DNA of 24,334 nt, from NCBI GenBank assembly GCA_020852535.1, contig JADZAO010000042.1:1-24334 (forward strand), given 5' to 3'. Shown here in pieces: positions 17,207-24,334 of the stretch. A model generated the notes under the pieces. That model was not told the DNA's origin and searched no databases. It worked only from the letters and a program-made list of their open reading frames with translations. Origin of the DNA: Paracoccaceae bacterium (GTDB taxonomy: Bacteria; Pseudomonadota; Alphaproteobacteria; Rhodobacterales; Rhodobacteraceae). Every line of letters begins with the position of its first letter. Within the stretch, counting starts at the first letter, position 1. The position numbers were made by a program, and so were the translations under genes.

Positions 17207-18457
17207 TTACAATTCACGATAGCGTTTTTCCTGCCGTGCAGTCCAGCGCAGCTGTAAGGCGAATCCTGTCTCAGTAGCCTCTTCTGATACCACCACGCCC
17301 TCGGCATGCAGCCAAGCCCGCCGTCGCCCGTTACTGAACGGCACAACAAGAAGGCGCTCGGTCTTTTCCTCGTCAAAAACACCGGAAATCGCGTCAAGCA
17401 GATACGGTATTCCCTCGCCTGTCAGCGCCGAGATAGGAAAGACCTGCTCACGTATAGTCGCTTGCGCCGTCAACGCCTCACGCTGACTTGGATCAACAAG
17501 GTCGAGTTTATTCCAAGCCTCAAACTGTGGCGTCTCCGCACCTACACCCAACGATTGCAGAATATCGGCCACATCCTGCGCCTGCTCGCCGCTTTCTGGA
17601 TGACTAATGTCACGCACATGCAATACCAGATCGGCCTCAAGCACCTCTTCCAGCGTAGCGCGAAAAGCGGCAACCAGCTGCGTCGGCAGATCAGAAATGA
17701 AACCCACCGTATCCGACACAATGATCTTGCGCCCCGAAGGCAACATCACCCCCCGCATCGTAGGATCAAGCGTGGCAAAAAGCATATCCTTAGCCAGCAC
17801 ATCCGCACCCGTCATACGATTGAACAACATCGATTTTCCCACGTTGGTATAACCGACCAACGCAACGATAGGAAAAGGGACCTTGCGCCGTGCGGCACGA
17901 TGCAATTCTCGCGTACGCACGACCTTGTCCAACTGCCGCTTCAAGCGGATCACTTGATCATCGATGGCCCTGCGATCAGCCTCAATCTGCGTTTCGCCCG
18001 GGCCTCCGACAAAACCAAAACCGCCACGCTGTCGTTCAAGGTGGGTCCATGCCCGGACCAGACGCGTGCGCTGGTAGGACAGTGCTGCCAGTTCGACCTG
18101 TAACACGCCTTCCCGAGTTCGAGCTCTGTCGGCAAAAATTTCAAGGATCAAACCTGTTCGGTCCAGAAGCTTGACGCACCATTCCTTTTCCAAATTGCGC
18201 TGCTGTACAGGTGACACCTGCCCATCAACCAGCACCAACCCGACATCAAGCTCTTTAAACCGCGCTTTCAATTCGGCCACCTTACCCAAACCAAACAACA
18301 TACCTGGTTGCGGTCGCGGCAGTCGAACGACTTCGGATCCCAGCACTTCCATATCAGGAAGTGCTGCGGCAAGGCTCACTGCCTCAGCCAGCCCCTGTTC
18401 AGGCAAGCGACACGAATAGTCATTACGAATATGAGGATGCAATACATAGGTACGCAT
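17207..18457 (-). CDS. hflX: Ribosome-splitting GTPase HflX
   Basis: HflX binds the 50S E-site and splits stalled ribosomes, notably after heat stress. The 416-residue protein has the N-terminal HflX domain (1-190, with GLGKVAEL, LVDGQVSPVQQRNLE and GGPGETQIEADRR) and a TRAFAC GTPase domain: G1 GYTNVGKS (202-209), G3 DTVGF (249-253), G4 NKLD (316-319). Residue 210 is Met where the family usually has Thr (GKST). The invariant Lys and Ser of the P-loop are kept. The first ATG is at 18457 and gives the usual MRTYVLHP-like start, but the same frame is open back to 18556 inside the end of hfq and encodes an acidic run with no ATG, GTG or TTG. It is co-directional with hfq, as in most proteobacteria. 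Confidence 0.95.
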   Translation of the reverse strand: MRTYVLHPHIRNDYSCRLPEQGLAEAVSLAAALPDMEVLGSEVVRLPRPQPGMLFGLGKVAELKARFKELDVGLVLVDGQVSPVQQRNLEKEWCVKLLDRTGLILEIFADRARTREGVLQVELAALSYQRTRLVRAWTHLERQRGGFGFVGGPGETQIEADRRAIDDQVIRLKRQLDKVVRTRELHRAARRKVPFPIVALVGYTNVGKSMLFNRMTGADVLAKDMLFATLDPTMRGVMLPSGRKIIVSDTVGFISDLPTQLVAAFRATLEEVLEADLVLHVRDISHPESGEQAQDVADILQSLGVGAETPQFEAWNKLDLVDPSQREALTAQATIREQVFPISALTGEGIPYLLDAISGVFDEEKTERLLVVPFSNGRRRAWLHAEGVVVSEEATETGFALQLRWTARQEKRYREL

Positions 18458-18543
18458 TGCTTCAGCTGCAGTCGAAAGACCACGTTCTTGCCGACTCAGC
18501 GGAAGAAAATCGTCGTCGTCATCATCTTCAGGATCATAAAAAA

Positions 18544-18777
18544 TCAGTCTTCGCCCTCATAGAGGTTAATCGGCTCTCCCGGCACGATGGTCGAAATCGC
18601 GTGCTTGTATACAAGTTGTGATTGCCCATCACGGCGCAAAAGCACACAAAAATTATCAAACCAAGTGATAACCCCCTGTAACTTTACACCGTTGATCAGA
18701 AATATAGTTACCGAAACCTTGACTTTACGAACATGGTTGAGAAACGCGTCCTGCAAATTCTGTTTGTCGCCGGCCAT
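18544..18777 (-). CDS. hfq: RNA chaperone Hfq
   Basis: Hfq is a hexameric Sm-like protein that pairs small RNAs with target mRNAs in the cytosol. The 77-residue product has the N-terminal QNLQDAFLNHVRK (proximal face), the Sm1 region through about residue 45, and the Sm2 motif YKHAIS at 57-62. Its C-terminal tail is short, as in alphaproteobacteria. It lies upstream of hflX with an 86-nt gap to the hflX ATG, the conserved hfq-hflX pair. The ribosome binding site is modest (AAGGC in an A-rich leader). The Trk potassium-uptake genes that commonly precede hfq in Rhodobacteraceae are absent. Confidence 0.97.
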   Translation of the reverse strand: MAGDKQNLQDAFLNHVRKVKVSVTIFLINGVKLQGVITWFDNFCVLLRRDGQSQLVYKHAISTIVPGEPINLYEGED

Positions 18778-19438
18778 TTTTTATCTTTGCCTTTTTTCTT
18801 GGTATTGTCGCGTAATGATCGCACACGCCTGTTTCCTTCGGACAGGACGCCAGCCCAACGTGCAAAGTATGATACGGGTTTCACAGAGTTTCCAGCGTGA
18901 AAATCCCATTTTGCAATTCTTAAGGTAACTATGACTTCAGAGCCGCCAGAGATCGAGTTATTAAAACACCAAAATTACGAGAAAGTCGCCCTGCTGTCCA
19001 ACCCACTTAACTAGACCAACAGTTTCACGGCTTGCGATAAAGAACCTCTATTCTTGCAAGTCCCAAGGCCAACTCACGAGCAACCGGCATGCCCACTGCA
19101 CGATGGCCTACACGATCCCATATAAAACACCAACAGAAGATGCGCCCAATATAAGCCGTTGTCCGAGGTCGATATGACTTTCATGCTGTATGAGCAGGAC
19201 CAAGGACAACCCGCGGACGCAATTAACGACACGATAGGCGATGGTGAACGCGTCCAAAATCTAAAGCAATCAAAGACATCGAATAACAAAAAGTAAGTCC
19301 CTAATATTTTCCTTGTCACAATGCAAAATCTGTCCACAATCTAATATGTCTTGAAACTAATTGCCGCGTCGATTAGCGCCTTTCTCAACAGTCTATCAAG
19401 ATTAACAAGCTAGGCGCTCGGCCAAGAAAGGAACCTAA
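18778..19438. other. 661-bp divergent spacer between hfq and the binding-protein gene
   Basis: No intact gene recognised. It should contain the hfq promoter and the promoter of the binding-protein gene, but no convincing hexamer pairs stand out. The most gene-like stretch is the plus strand 18931-19296, listed separately. The only uninterrupted frame in the other direction (19337-19074) is cysteine- and serine-rich with no known pattern and is probably chance. Confidence 0.5.
18931..19296 (+). pseudogene. Possible relic frame with two internal stops
   Basis: After AAGGT and a 5-nt gap, ATG 18931 opens MTSEPPEIELLKHQNYEKV and stops at TAG 19012. The same frame resumes for 36 codons (HEQPACPLHDGLHDPI) to TAA 19123, then for 56 codons (DMTFMLYEQDQGQPADAIND) to the final TAA 19294. 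That makes 121 codons with only two internal stops, fewer than expected by chance but not decisively so. No family is recognised. It may be a degraded gene or non-coding sequence. Confidence 0.2.
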
Positions 19439-20491
19439 ATGTTCTGTACAAAGCATCTACTTGCGACCGCCGCGACACTTGTCGTGATGACGAGCGCAAC
19501 CCGCGCCGCCGATTCTGAGATGATAGTTTTCACTTGGGCGGGATGGGAATTGGACGGTGTTTTGACAGACTATGTAGCCAAGCATGGAGACAAGCCCACC
19601 TATTCTTTCTTTGCCGATGACAACGAAGCGTTCCAGAAAGTTTCCTCGGGGTTCAAGCCAGACGTAAGCAATCCCTGCGTCTCCGGGTTACCACGCTATA
19701 GAGAAGCTGGATTGATCGAACCTTGGGACGTGTCAAAAATCCCAGAATTTGCTAATATAAACCCGGCGCTTCTAGACTCCGAAGTGATCAAAGATAACAG
19801 CGGTGTATGGTTCGTGCCAACCGATTACGCCTATACTGCGATCGCCTACAACACCAAAGAGGTACCGAAGGCGGATGTTGCATCGCTTCAGGTGTTTGCT
19901 GACCCCAAATACGCCGGTCGAATCTCGCTCCCAGACAGCGCCGATGACGTCTGGGCACTAGCCTTCCTTGCAACCGGCGTAACCGACTGGTCGAACGTAA
20001 CAGACGAACAGTTCACCGCAGCCGCCAATTGGCTGCGCAAGGTACATCCGAATGTGCATGTCTATTGGGCTGACCCGGCTGAAATGTTGCAGCTAATGGT
20101 GACAGGCGAGGTACTGGTAGCTTGGTCATGGAACGACGGTGTGGCGCTATTGCGAGCCGAGAACTTTCCTGTAGAGTTCAATCGCGCACCGAAGGAAGGC
20201 GCCACTACATGGTACTGTGGCTATGTTAACATGAAGGACGCACCCGGATCAGAAGATAAAACATATGACTTCATAAATTCGTTACTGTCGCGCAAATCGG
20301 CACGAGTCATAGTAGACAAACTAGGTTATGCCCATGCCAACAATGCCGCAATGGCCGACATTCCTGCGGATTTACGGAAAGCTGCCTTCGTCGATCCAGT
20401 GACTACCACGCTTCTAACTCAGACCCCGGTTACATCGAAATTTCGTGAGAAAATGATCCGGGAATTTGAGAACATTAAGGCAGGCTTCTAA
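19439..20491 (+). CDS. Extracellular solute-binding protein, polyamine (PotD/PotF) type
   Basis: A periplasmic binding protein of the spermidine/putrescine class that would deliver ligand to an ABC permease. The 350-residue precursor starts MFCTKHLLATAATLVVMTSA, a signal peptide with likely cleavage after about residue 23 (ATRA). The mature part has the family pattern: FTWAGWELDGVLTDYV, FADDNEAFQKVSSGFKPDV, SNPCVSGLPRYREAGLIEPW, VWFVPTDYAYTAIAYN and VAWSWNDGVALL. The ATG has a good ribosome binding site (AAAGGAA). No permease or ATPase gene lies on either side and a strong terminator follows, so it is a stand-alone gene here. Ligand identity is not established. Related orphan proteins occur in Roseobacters. 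Confidence 0.9.
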   Translation: MFCTKHLLATAATLVVMTSATRAADSEMIVFTWAGWELDGVLTDYVAKHGDKPTYSFFADDNEAFQKVSSGFKPDVSNPCVSGLPRYREAGLIEPWDVSKIPEFANINPALLDSEVIKDNSGVWFVPTDYAYTAIAYNTKEVPKADVASLQVFADPKYAGRISLPDSADDVWALAFLATGVTDWSNVTDEQFTAAANWLRKVHPNVHVYWADPAEMLQLMVTGEVLVAWSWNDGVALLRAENFPVEFNRAPKEGATTWYCGYVNMKDAPGSEDKTYDFINSLLSRKSARVIVDKLGYAHANNAAMADIPADLRKAAFVDPVTTTLLTQTPVTSKFREKMIREFENIKAGF

Positions 20492-20512
20492 CGCCTTTCA
20501 TATGCAAGGAAT

Positions 20513-20550
20513 AAAAAGGGTGCCCCGCTGCGGGCACCCTTTTTATTTTA
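20513..20550 (+). terminator. Strong rho-independent terminator of the binding-protein gene
   Basis: AAAAAGGGTGCCC and GGGCACCCTTTTT form a perfect 13-bp stem around a 6-nt loop, and TTTTT A TTTT follows. It starts 21 nt after the stop codon. It is the strongest terminator in the window. Confidence 0.95.
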
Positions 20551-20861
20551 ACCGCCCATTTACGGCGTGCGCACACCGCGCCTATATTCCGTCCGATCAG
20601 AAATAATCTCGACTATAACTAAAACCCATCTGTGGTGGATAGTTCAAACACAAGGGAAATCTCCAACGGCTTTGCCAAAACACTTGGTCGTTGCAGAGGT
20701 GAAACTACCAAAAGAGAATCGCAACACATTCAAAGAAAATAACTTTAGCTCAATGAGCTATTTCCACCATCAAATCATGATCAGAGTTGTTAACAACAAC
20801 CGCGCTCCAGTGACGTCGGTTCTCTACGAACATCATTAAAAGATCATTGAACATAAACAAA
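20551..20861. other. Spacer between two convergent transcripts
   Basis: No recognisable gene. A 90-codon plus-strand frame opens at GTG 20567 but has no ribosome binding site, unusual A-rich codons and no known motif. A 12-bp palindrome GTTGTTAACAAC lies at 20786-20797 with no neighbouring start to regulate. Confidence 0.5.
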
Positions 20862-20882
20862 AGCCAAGCAACGATTTTGGCT
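20854..20882 (-). terminator. Terminator of the uppS-cdsA-dxr-rseP operon
   Basis: On the minus strand AGCCAA and TTGGCT form a 6-bp stem around a 9-nt loop, followed by TTTGTTTA. It lies about 20 nt after the rseP stop. The plus strand reads the same stem followed by GTTTTT, so it may work in both directions. Confidence 0.6.
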
Positions 20883-20903
20883 GTTTTTGGCCGCCTTGTG
20901 CAA

Positions 20904-22247
20904 TCAAGGGCAGAAAAGATCGTTACTGACAGAAAAGACCATCAGTCCCAGAATTACCGTCAGCCCAACAAACATCATTACATGAAGCGCACGTGCCGTA
21001 GGTGGTTTACCTGCAACGGACTCATAGGCAAAGAACACCAGATGACCACCGTCGAGCACAGGAACGGGAAAGAGATTCATTAACCCGACCGCTGTGGATA
21101 GCATGGCAATAAACCAAATAAAGCTAGCCAGCCCCATGATTGCCGCCTGCCCCGAGATTTCAGCGATGCTGAGAGGGCCTTGCAGATTACAAGATGAGAT
21201 CGCCCCCGTCAGCATATGCCAAAGACCGGAAACCGAGGTGCTAGCAATGAGCCAGCTTTGGTTCGTGCCGAGAGTGATCGATTCCCACGGACTGGGAGTG
21301 CGAGTTTTAGGTTCAAAAAACAGTCCTCCCGACACTCCGATCAGCCAACGTGTCTCGAACCCGCCTTCGGCGAGGGGCATATCCATACGACGCGGCTGCA
21401 ATTTAGCCTCAAAGATAGTACCGTTGCGCCAGATCTGCAGAATAAGGGGCTGACCCTCAGACGCGCCAACCATCTGTCGCAGCTGGATAAAGGCAGTGAT
21501 TGGGATGCCATTCACCGAAAGCACTACATCGCCTTTTTCAAGACCCGCATCACGTGCGACCGAGTCGCTCGCCACAGCATCGGCCAAGGGTGGCAGCGGA
21601 TAAGGGCCGGTTACAGTCTTTTCGACCCCGTCGCGGAGGATCGTATAATTAACGCTGTCCGAAACCGGAAGCGCATCGGCAAGATTAATGAAAGACTGGA
21701 AATCGACGACCTGCTTACCGGAAATCCCCAGGATCGTGTCGCCTGGTTGCAAACTCTGCATCTGTTCTGGCAGAGGTTTCAGAGTTTTGATCACCGGAAC
21801 TTCGGTGGCAATTCCCTTTACCAGAAAGAACCCTGAAAAGACCACGATGGAAAAGATAAAATTAAAAAAGGGGCCTGCGACCACGGTCAAGGATCTGGCC
21901 CAAAGCGGTGCGCCATGCATAGAGGCACGGCGCTGATCAGCAGTCATGTTTGAAAACCCGTCGATATCCCGACAAGAGGCGACGTTGCTATCTCCGAAGA
22001 ATTTCACATAGCCACCCAAAGGTAGGGCCGCCAGTTGCCAGCGTGTTCCGTGCTTGTCGATACGCGACCAGATGACCGGACCGAAGCCAAGCGAAAACAC
22101 TTCAGCATGGATTCCCGACCAGCGACCAACAATATAATGGCCATATTCATGGACAAAAACGATAATCGAAAGTGCTAATAAGAAGGCCGCAGCGGTAAAG
22201 CCGAAACTGCCAAAACTGGAAATAAGCGTCAAGATATCCAAAATCAC
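20904..22247 (-). CDS. rseP: Site-2 intramembrane zinc protease RseP
   Basis: RseP cuts transmembrane substrates such as anti-sigma factors and signal-peptide remnants in the inner membrane. The 447-residue protein has the zinc motif HEYGH (33-37) in the first membrane helix, the amphipathic segment with LGFGPVIW and LPLGGYVKFFGD, a periplasmic PDZ region (about 130-290, LQPGDTILGI and LEKGDVVLSVNGIPI), and NLFPVPVLDGGHL (391-403), which carries the third zinc ligand. It ends NDLFCP, as in Rhodobacteraceae. It starts at GTG 22247, which overlaps the dxr stop by one base (TAGTG), so translation is coupled. A terminator follows where bamA is normally found. Confidence 0.96.
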   Translation of the reverse strand: MILDILTLISSFGSFGFTAAAFLLALSIIVFVHEYGHYIVGRWSGIHAEVFSLGFGPVIWSRIDKHGTRWQLAALPLGGYVKFFGDSNVASCRDIDGFSNMTADQRRASMHGAPLWARSLTVVAGPFFNFIFSIVVFSGFFLVKGIATEVPVIKTLKPLPEQMQSLQPGDTILGISGKQVVDFQSFINLADALPVSDSVNYTILRDGVEKTVTGPYPLPPLADAVASDSVARDAGLEKGDVVLSVNGIPITAFIQLRQMVGASEGQPLILQIWRNGTIFEAKLQPRRMDMPLAEGGFETRWLIGVSGGLFFEPKTRTPSPWESITLGTNQSWLIASTSVSGLWHMLTGAISSCNLQGPLSIAEISGQAAIMGLASFIWFIAMLSTAVGLMNLFPVPVLDGGHLVFFAYESVAGKPPTARALHVMMFVGLTVILGLMVFSVSNDLFCP

Positions 22248-23434
22248 TACCTATTCGTTATCTTGCCACTGGCCAGTTCGCCTGCCCGTTGCCTTGCAAG
22301 GTGGTCCATCTCTAGCACGTCTTCAAGGTTTGACGCGTCATTCCCAAGGTTTATCTCTGAGGAAAGATGGGAAAGAGTTTTCTCGACAAGACAGGCCATA
22401 TCGAGAAAACCAATCCTTCCGGCCATGAAAAGGTCGAGCGCGATTTCCTTGGCGGCGTTAAAAGCGGCGCCCGAAAGGCCGCGGATCTGCATGACCTCGC
22501 GCGCAAGACGCAGGGCTGGAAATCTTTTTGAATCAGGCTCTTGAAAAGTCAGGCTGCCAAGCTGTACCAGATCAAGTCGCGCCACGGGAAGTGCTGCACG
22601 GTCAGGAAAGTTCAACGCAAATCCAATGGCATGACGCATATCAGGCGGACCGAGATGCGCCATCATGGCGCCATCACGAAAACCAACAAGCGCGTGAACG
22701 ATACTTTGCGGATGAACCACAGCCTCAATCATGTCAGGATCAAAGCCGAAATATTCCCGAGTCTCAATTAGTTCGAGCGCTTTGTTAAACATGGACGCTG
22801 AATCAATACTTATACGATTTCCCATAGACCAGTTTGGGTGCACCTTGGCTTCAGCTACGGTCGCTACTTTCAGTCGTTCCAACGGCCAGTCACGGAAGGG
22901 GCCGCCCGAAGCTGTAATGATGACGCGCTCGACAGTGGCAGTGTCCTCTCCCATCAGGGCTTGGAATACAGCGGAATGTTCACTGTCGACTGGTAAGATT
23001 GTGGCACTGTGAACTTTGGCGGAGGCCAGCAGCAAAGAGCCTGCGGTGACAAGACCTTCCTTGTTTGCCAGCGCTAATGTGCGCCCGTGGCGCAGAGCAC
23101 GCAGACTCGGTACCAGACCTGCAGCCCCTACGATGGCCGACATAGTCCAGTCTGCGGGGCGATCGGCTGCCTCGGCTATAGCGTCGGGGCCTGCAGCGGC
23201 TTCGATCCCGCTACCCACGAGTGCCGCGCGCAGGTCGAACAGACGACCAGGGTCAGCGGTGACGGCAATTTCGGCGCGTAGGGTACGGGCCATTTCGGCA
23301 AGGCGTGTGATATTGCCGCAACCGGTCAGCGCCACAGTGCGAAAAACATCGGCGCCCCCTGCCCTGACTATCAGGTCGAAAGTGCTTTCACCAATCGAGC
23401 CTGTGGCACCAAAGATGGAAATAGAACGCATCAT
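22247..23434 (-). CDS. dxr: 1-deoxy-D-xylulose-5-phosphate reductoisomerase
   Basis: It converts DXP to 2-C-methyl-D-erythritol 4-phosphate with NADPH, the committed step of the MEP isoprenoid pathway. The 395-residue protein has the NADPH motif GATGSIGEST (9-18), metal ligands Asp150 and Glu152 in LPVDSEHSAVFQ, and the flexible-loop and substrate segment HPNWSMGNRISIDSASMFNK with Glu221 completing the metal site. The ATG at 23434 lies 1 nt after the cdsA stop, with no clear ribosome binding site, so it probably relies on coupling. In this operon it supplies isoprenoid precursors for the undecaprenyl diphosphate made by UppS. Confidence 0.97.
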   Translation of the reverse strand: MMRSISIFGATGSIGESTFDLIVRAGGADVFRTVALTGCGNITRLAEMARTLRAEIAVTADPGRLFDLRAALVGSGIEAAAGPDAIAEAADRPADWTMSAIVGAAGLVPSLRALRHGRTLALANKEGLVTAGSLLLASAKVHSATILPVDSEHSAVFQALMGEDTATVERVIITASGGPFRDWPLERLKVATVAEAKVHPNWSMGNRISIDSASMFNKALELIETREYFGFDPDMIEAVVHPQSIVHALVGFRDGAMMAHLGPPDMRHAIGFALNFPDRAALPVARLDLVQLGSLTFQEPDSKRFPALRLAREVMQIRGLSGAAFNAAKEIALDLFMAGRIGFLDMACLVEKTLSHLSSEINLGNDASNLEDVLEMDHLARQRAGELASGKITNR

Positions 23435-23435
23435 T

Positions 23436-24227
23436 TTAGTGTATAGGAAGAGGCAGGATTAGACCGATGAGCATAAGCGCCACAATCGCCCCAATCAGTG
23501 CGTCAAATCGATCAAGCAGCCCACCGTGTCCTGGAATCAAGGCCGAGCTATCCTTAATACCTGCCCGCCGTTTCAGCCAACTTTCAAAGATGTCGCCAAG
23601 TTGTCCAGCAAAGGAGATAACCGGCGAAAGAAACATCAGCCCGATATTACCATAGCCGCCGAGGCAAAACAAAAAACCTAGAACAAACGAGCCTATCCAA
23701 CCCGCGACGGTGCCTGACCATGTCTTCTTAGGGCTGACTGCAGGCCAAAATTTCGGTCCACCAAAGATGCGACCTATGAAATAGCCCAAAACATCAGACA
23801 ACACGACAATCGAAGTCAACCAGAGGATCGTGCTTTGACCATTAATGAAGCGCAATTCGATCAGGCCGTAACCCGCAATCATGATGGCGGCGGCATAGGC
23901 TGCGGTGATGCGTCGATCACGGCACGGAATAAAGACGAACGTCAATGAGGGAATCAGGAGCACTACTGTCGCCAAAACGCCGTGCAGCGGAAGTGATACA
24001 AACAAAGAGCCTGCCCCCAACGTCGCCATCGCCAACGAGATGACACGGCAGTTGAGGACGGTGATACGAGAAAGCTCCCAGATCATCCCGCCGGTCAAGA
24101 GAATGACAAGCGCAGCAAAGGACCATCCCCCCAGCCAAATTTCAGTAGCCCCCACCGCAACCATAACAATGGCAGATAACACACGCGGGCGCAGATCGGA
24201 CCAACGGTTCAGATCGGGCCTAATCAT
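23436..24227 (-). CDS. cdsA: Phosphatidate cytidylyltransferase
   Basis: It makes CDP-diacylglycerol from phosphatidate and CTP in the inner membrane, the branch point for all phospholipids. The 263-residue protein is highly hydrophobic with about seven to eight membrane helices, beginning near residue 15. The C-terminal signature is complete: SWLKRRAGIKDSSALIPGHG followed by GLLDRFD, with the acidic GDIFES just before. SPKKTWSGTVAGWIG is also typical. The start ATG overlaps the uppS stop (ATGA), and GGAG lies 8 nt upstream inside uppS. Confidence 0.95.
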   Translation of the reverse strand: MIRPDLNRWSDLRPRVLSAIVMVAVGATEIWLGGWSFAALVILLTGGMIWELSRITVLNCRVISLAMATLGAGSLFVSLPLHGVLATVVLLIPSLTFVFIPCRDRRITAAYAAAIMIAGYGLIELRFINGQSTILWLTSIVVLSDVLGYFIGRIFGGPKFWPAVSPKKTWSGTVAGWIGSFVLGFLFCLGGYGNIGLMFLSPVISFAGQLGDIFESWLKRRAGIKDSSALIPGHGGLLDRFDALIGAIVALMLIGLILPLPIH

Positions 24228-24334
24228 GTCTGTGTCACTCCGCCAAAACGGCGTTCACGACTACCGAAGCGGGCGACGATGTCAGCCAATTCTTTGGCAG
24301 TGAAATCGGGCCAGAGTGTCGGGGTAAATTCGTA
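24224..24334 (-). CDS. uppS: Undecaprenyl diphosphate synthase, C-terminal fragment
   Basis: Only the last 36 codons are in the window; the rest lies beyond base 34 of the final line. The fragment reads EFTPTLWPDFTAKELADIV and ends FGSRERRFGGVTQT. The pattern TLWPDF followed by an F-x-x-R-x-RRFGG ending is the C-terminus of cis-prenyltransferases of the UppS family, which make the C55 lipid carrier for peptidoglycan. The stop TGA overlaps the cdsA ATG. Identity is supported by both the motif and the operon order uppS-cdsA-dxr-rseP. Confidence 0.92.
   Translation of the reverse strand, partial: YEFTPTLWPDFTAKELADIVARFGSRERRFGGVTQT

Noticed and set aside
20786..20797. Palindrome GTTGTTAACAAC
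   Set aside because: It lies between two convergent transcripts with no start codon nearby, and 12-bp A/T-rich palindromes arise by chance.
20567..20839. 90-codon plus-strand frame after the binding-protein terminator
   Set aside because: GTG start without a ribosome binding site just after a strong terminator, A-rich codons unlike neighbours, and no recognisable motif.

Overview
The window reads as chromosomal DNA of an alphaproteobacterium of the Roseobacter group (Rhodobacteraceae). The proteins resemble that group closely: NADP-type isocitrate dehydrogenase, RecA, AlaS followed by a DUF1330 protein, guaB next to an RsmB/NOP methyltransferase, hfq-hflX, and an RseP ending in NDLFCP. The recA promoter carries an alphaproteobacterial SOS box (GTTC-N7-GTTC). 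No rRNA, tRNA, CRISPR array, insertion sequence or phage gene was found.

Layout. 1-1028 (-) is purM, cut by the window edge, divergent from icd (1644-2858, +), which has its own terminator. typA (3337-5154, +) converges on alaS plus a DUF1330 gene (8218-5270, -), with recA (-) upstream behind its own terminator. Next on the minus strand come guaB, a 30-nt terminator hairpin, a possible short frame and the rsmB-like gene. A beta-hydroxyacid dehydrogenase (-) is divergent from a membrane-anchored penicillin acylase family enzyme (+). hfq-hflX (-) follows. A lone polyamine-type binding protein (+) with a strong terminator then faces the end of a tight minus-strand operon uppS-cdsA-dxr-rseP, which covers undecaprenyl diphosphate, CDP-diacylglycerol and isoprenoid synthesis plus the site-2 protease.

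The recognised content is almost all housekeeping: purine synthesis (purM, guaB), the TCA cycle (icd), translation and ribosome factors (typA, alaS, rsmB-like, hflX), recombination (recA), RNA regulation (hfq) and envelope biogenesis (uppS, cdsA, dxr, rseP). I see no new multigene system.

The unusual part is between the genes. Recognised genes cover about 82% of the window, and eight spacers of 340-660 bp separate them. Several spacers hold protein-like but broken or very short frames. Two of these (9674-9908 and 16781-17099) become longer, more protein-like frames if one T is removed from a TTTT run. Neighbours expected beside conserved blocks are missing (bamA after rseP, trk genes before hfq). 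I infer a chromosome that has been rearranged and is losing genes, but this rests on reading by eye with no database search.
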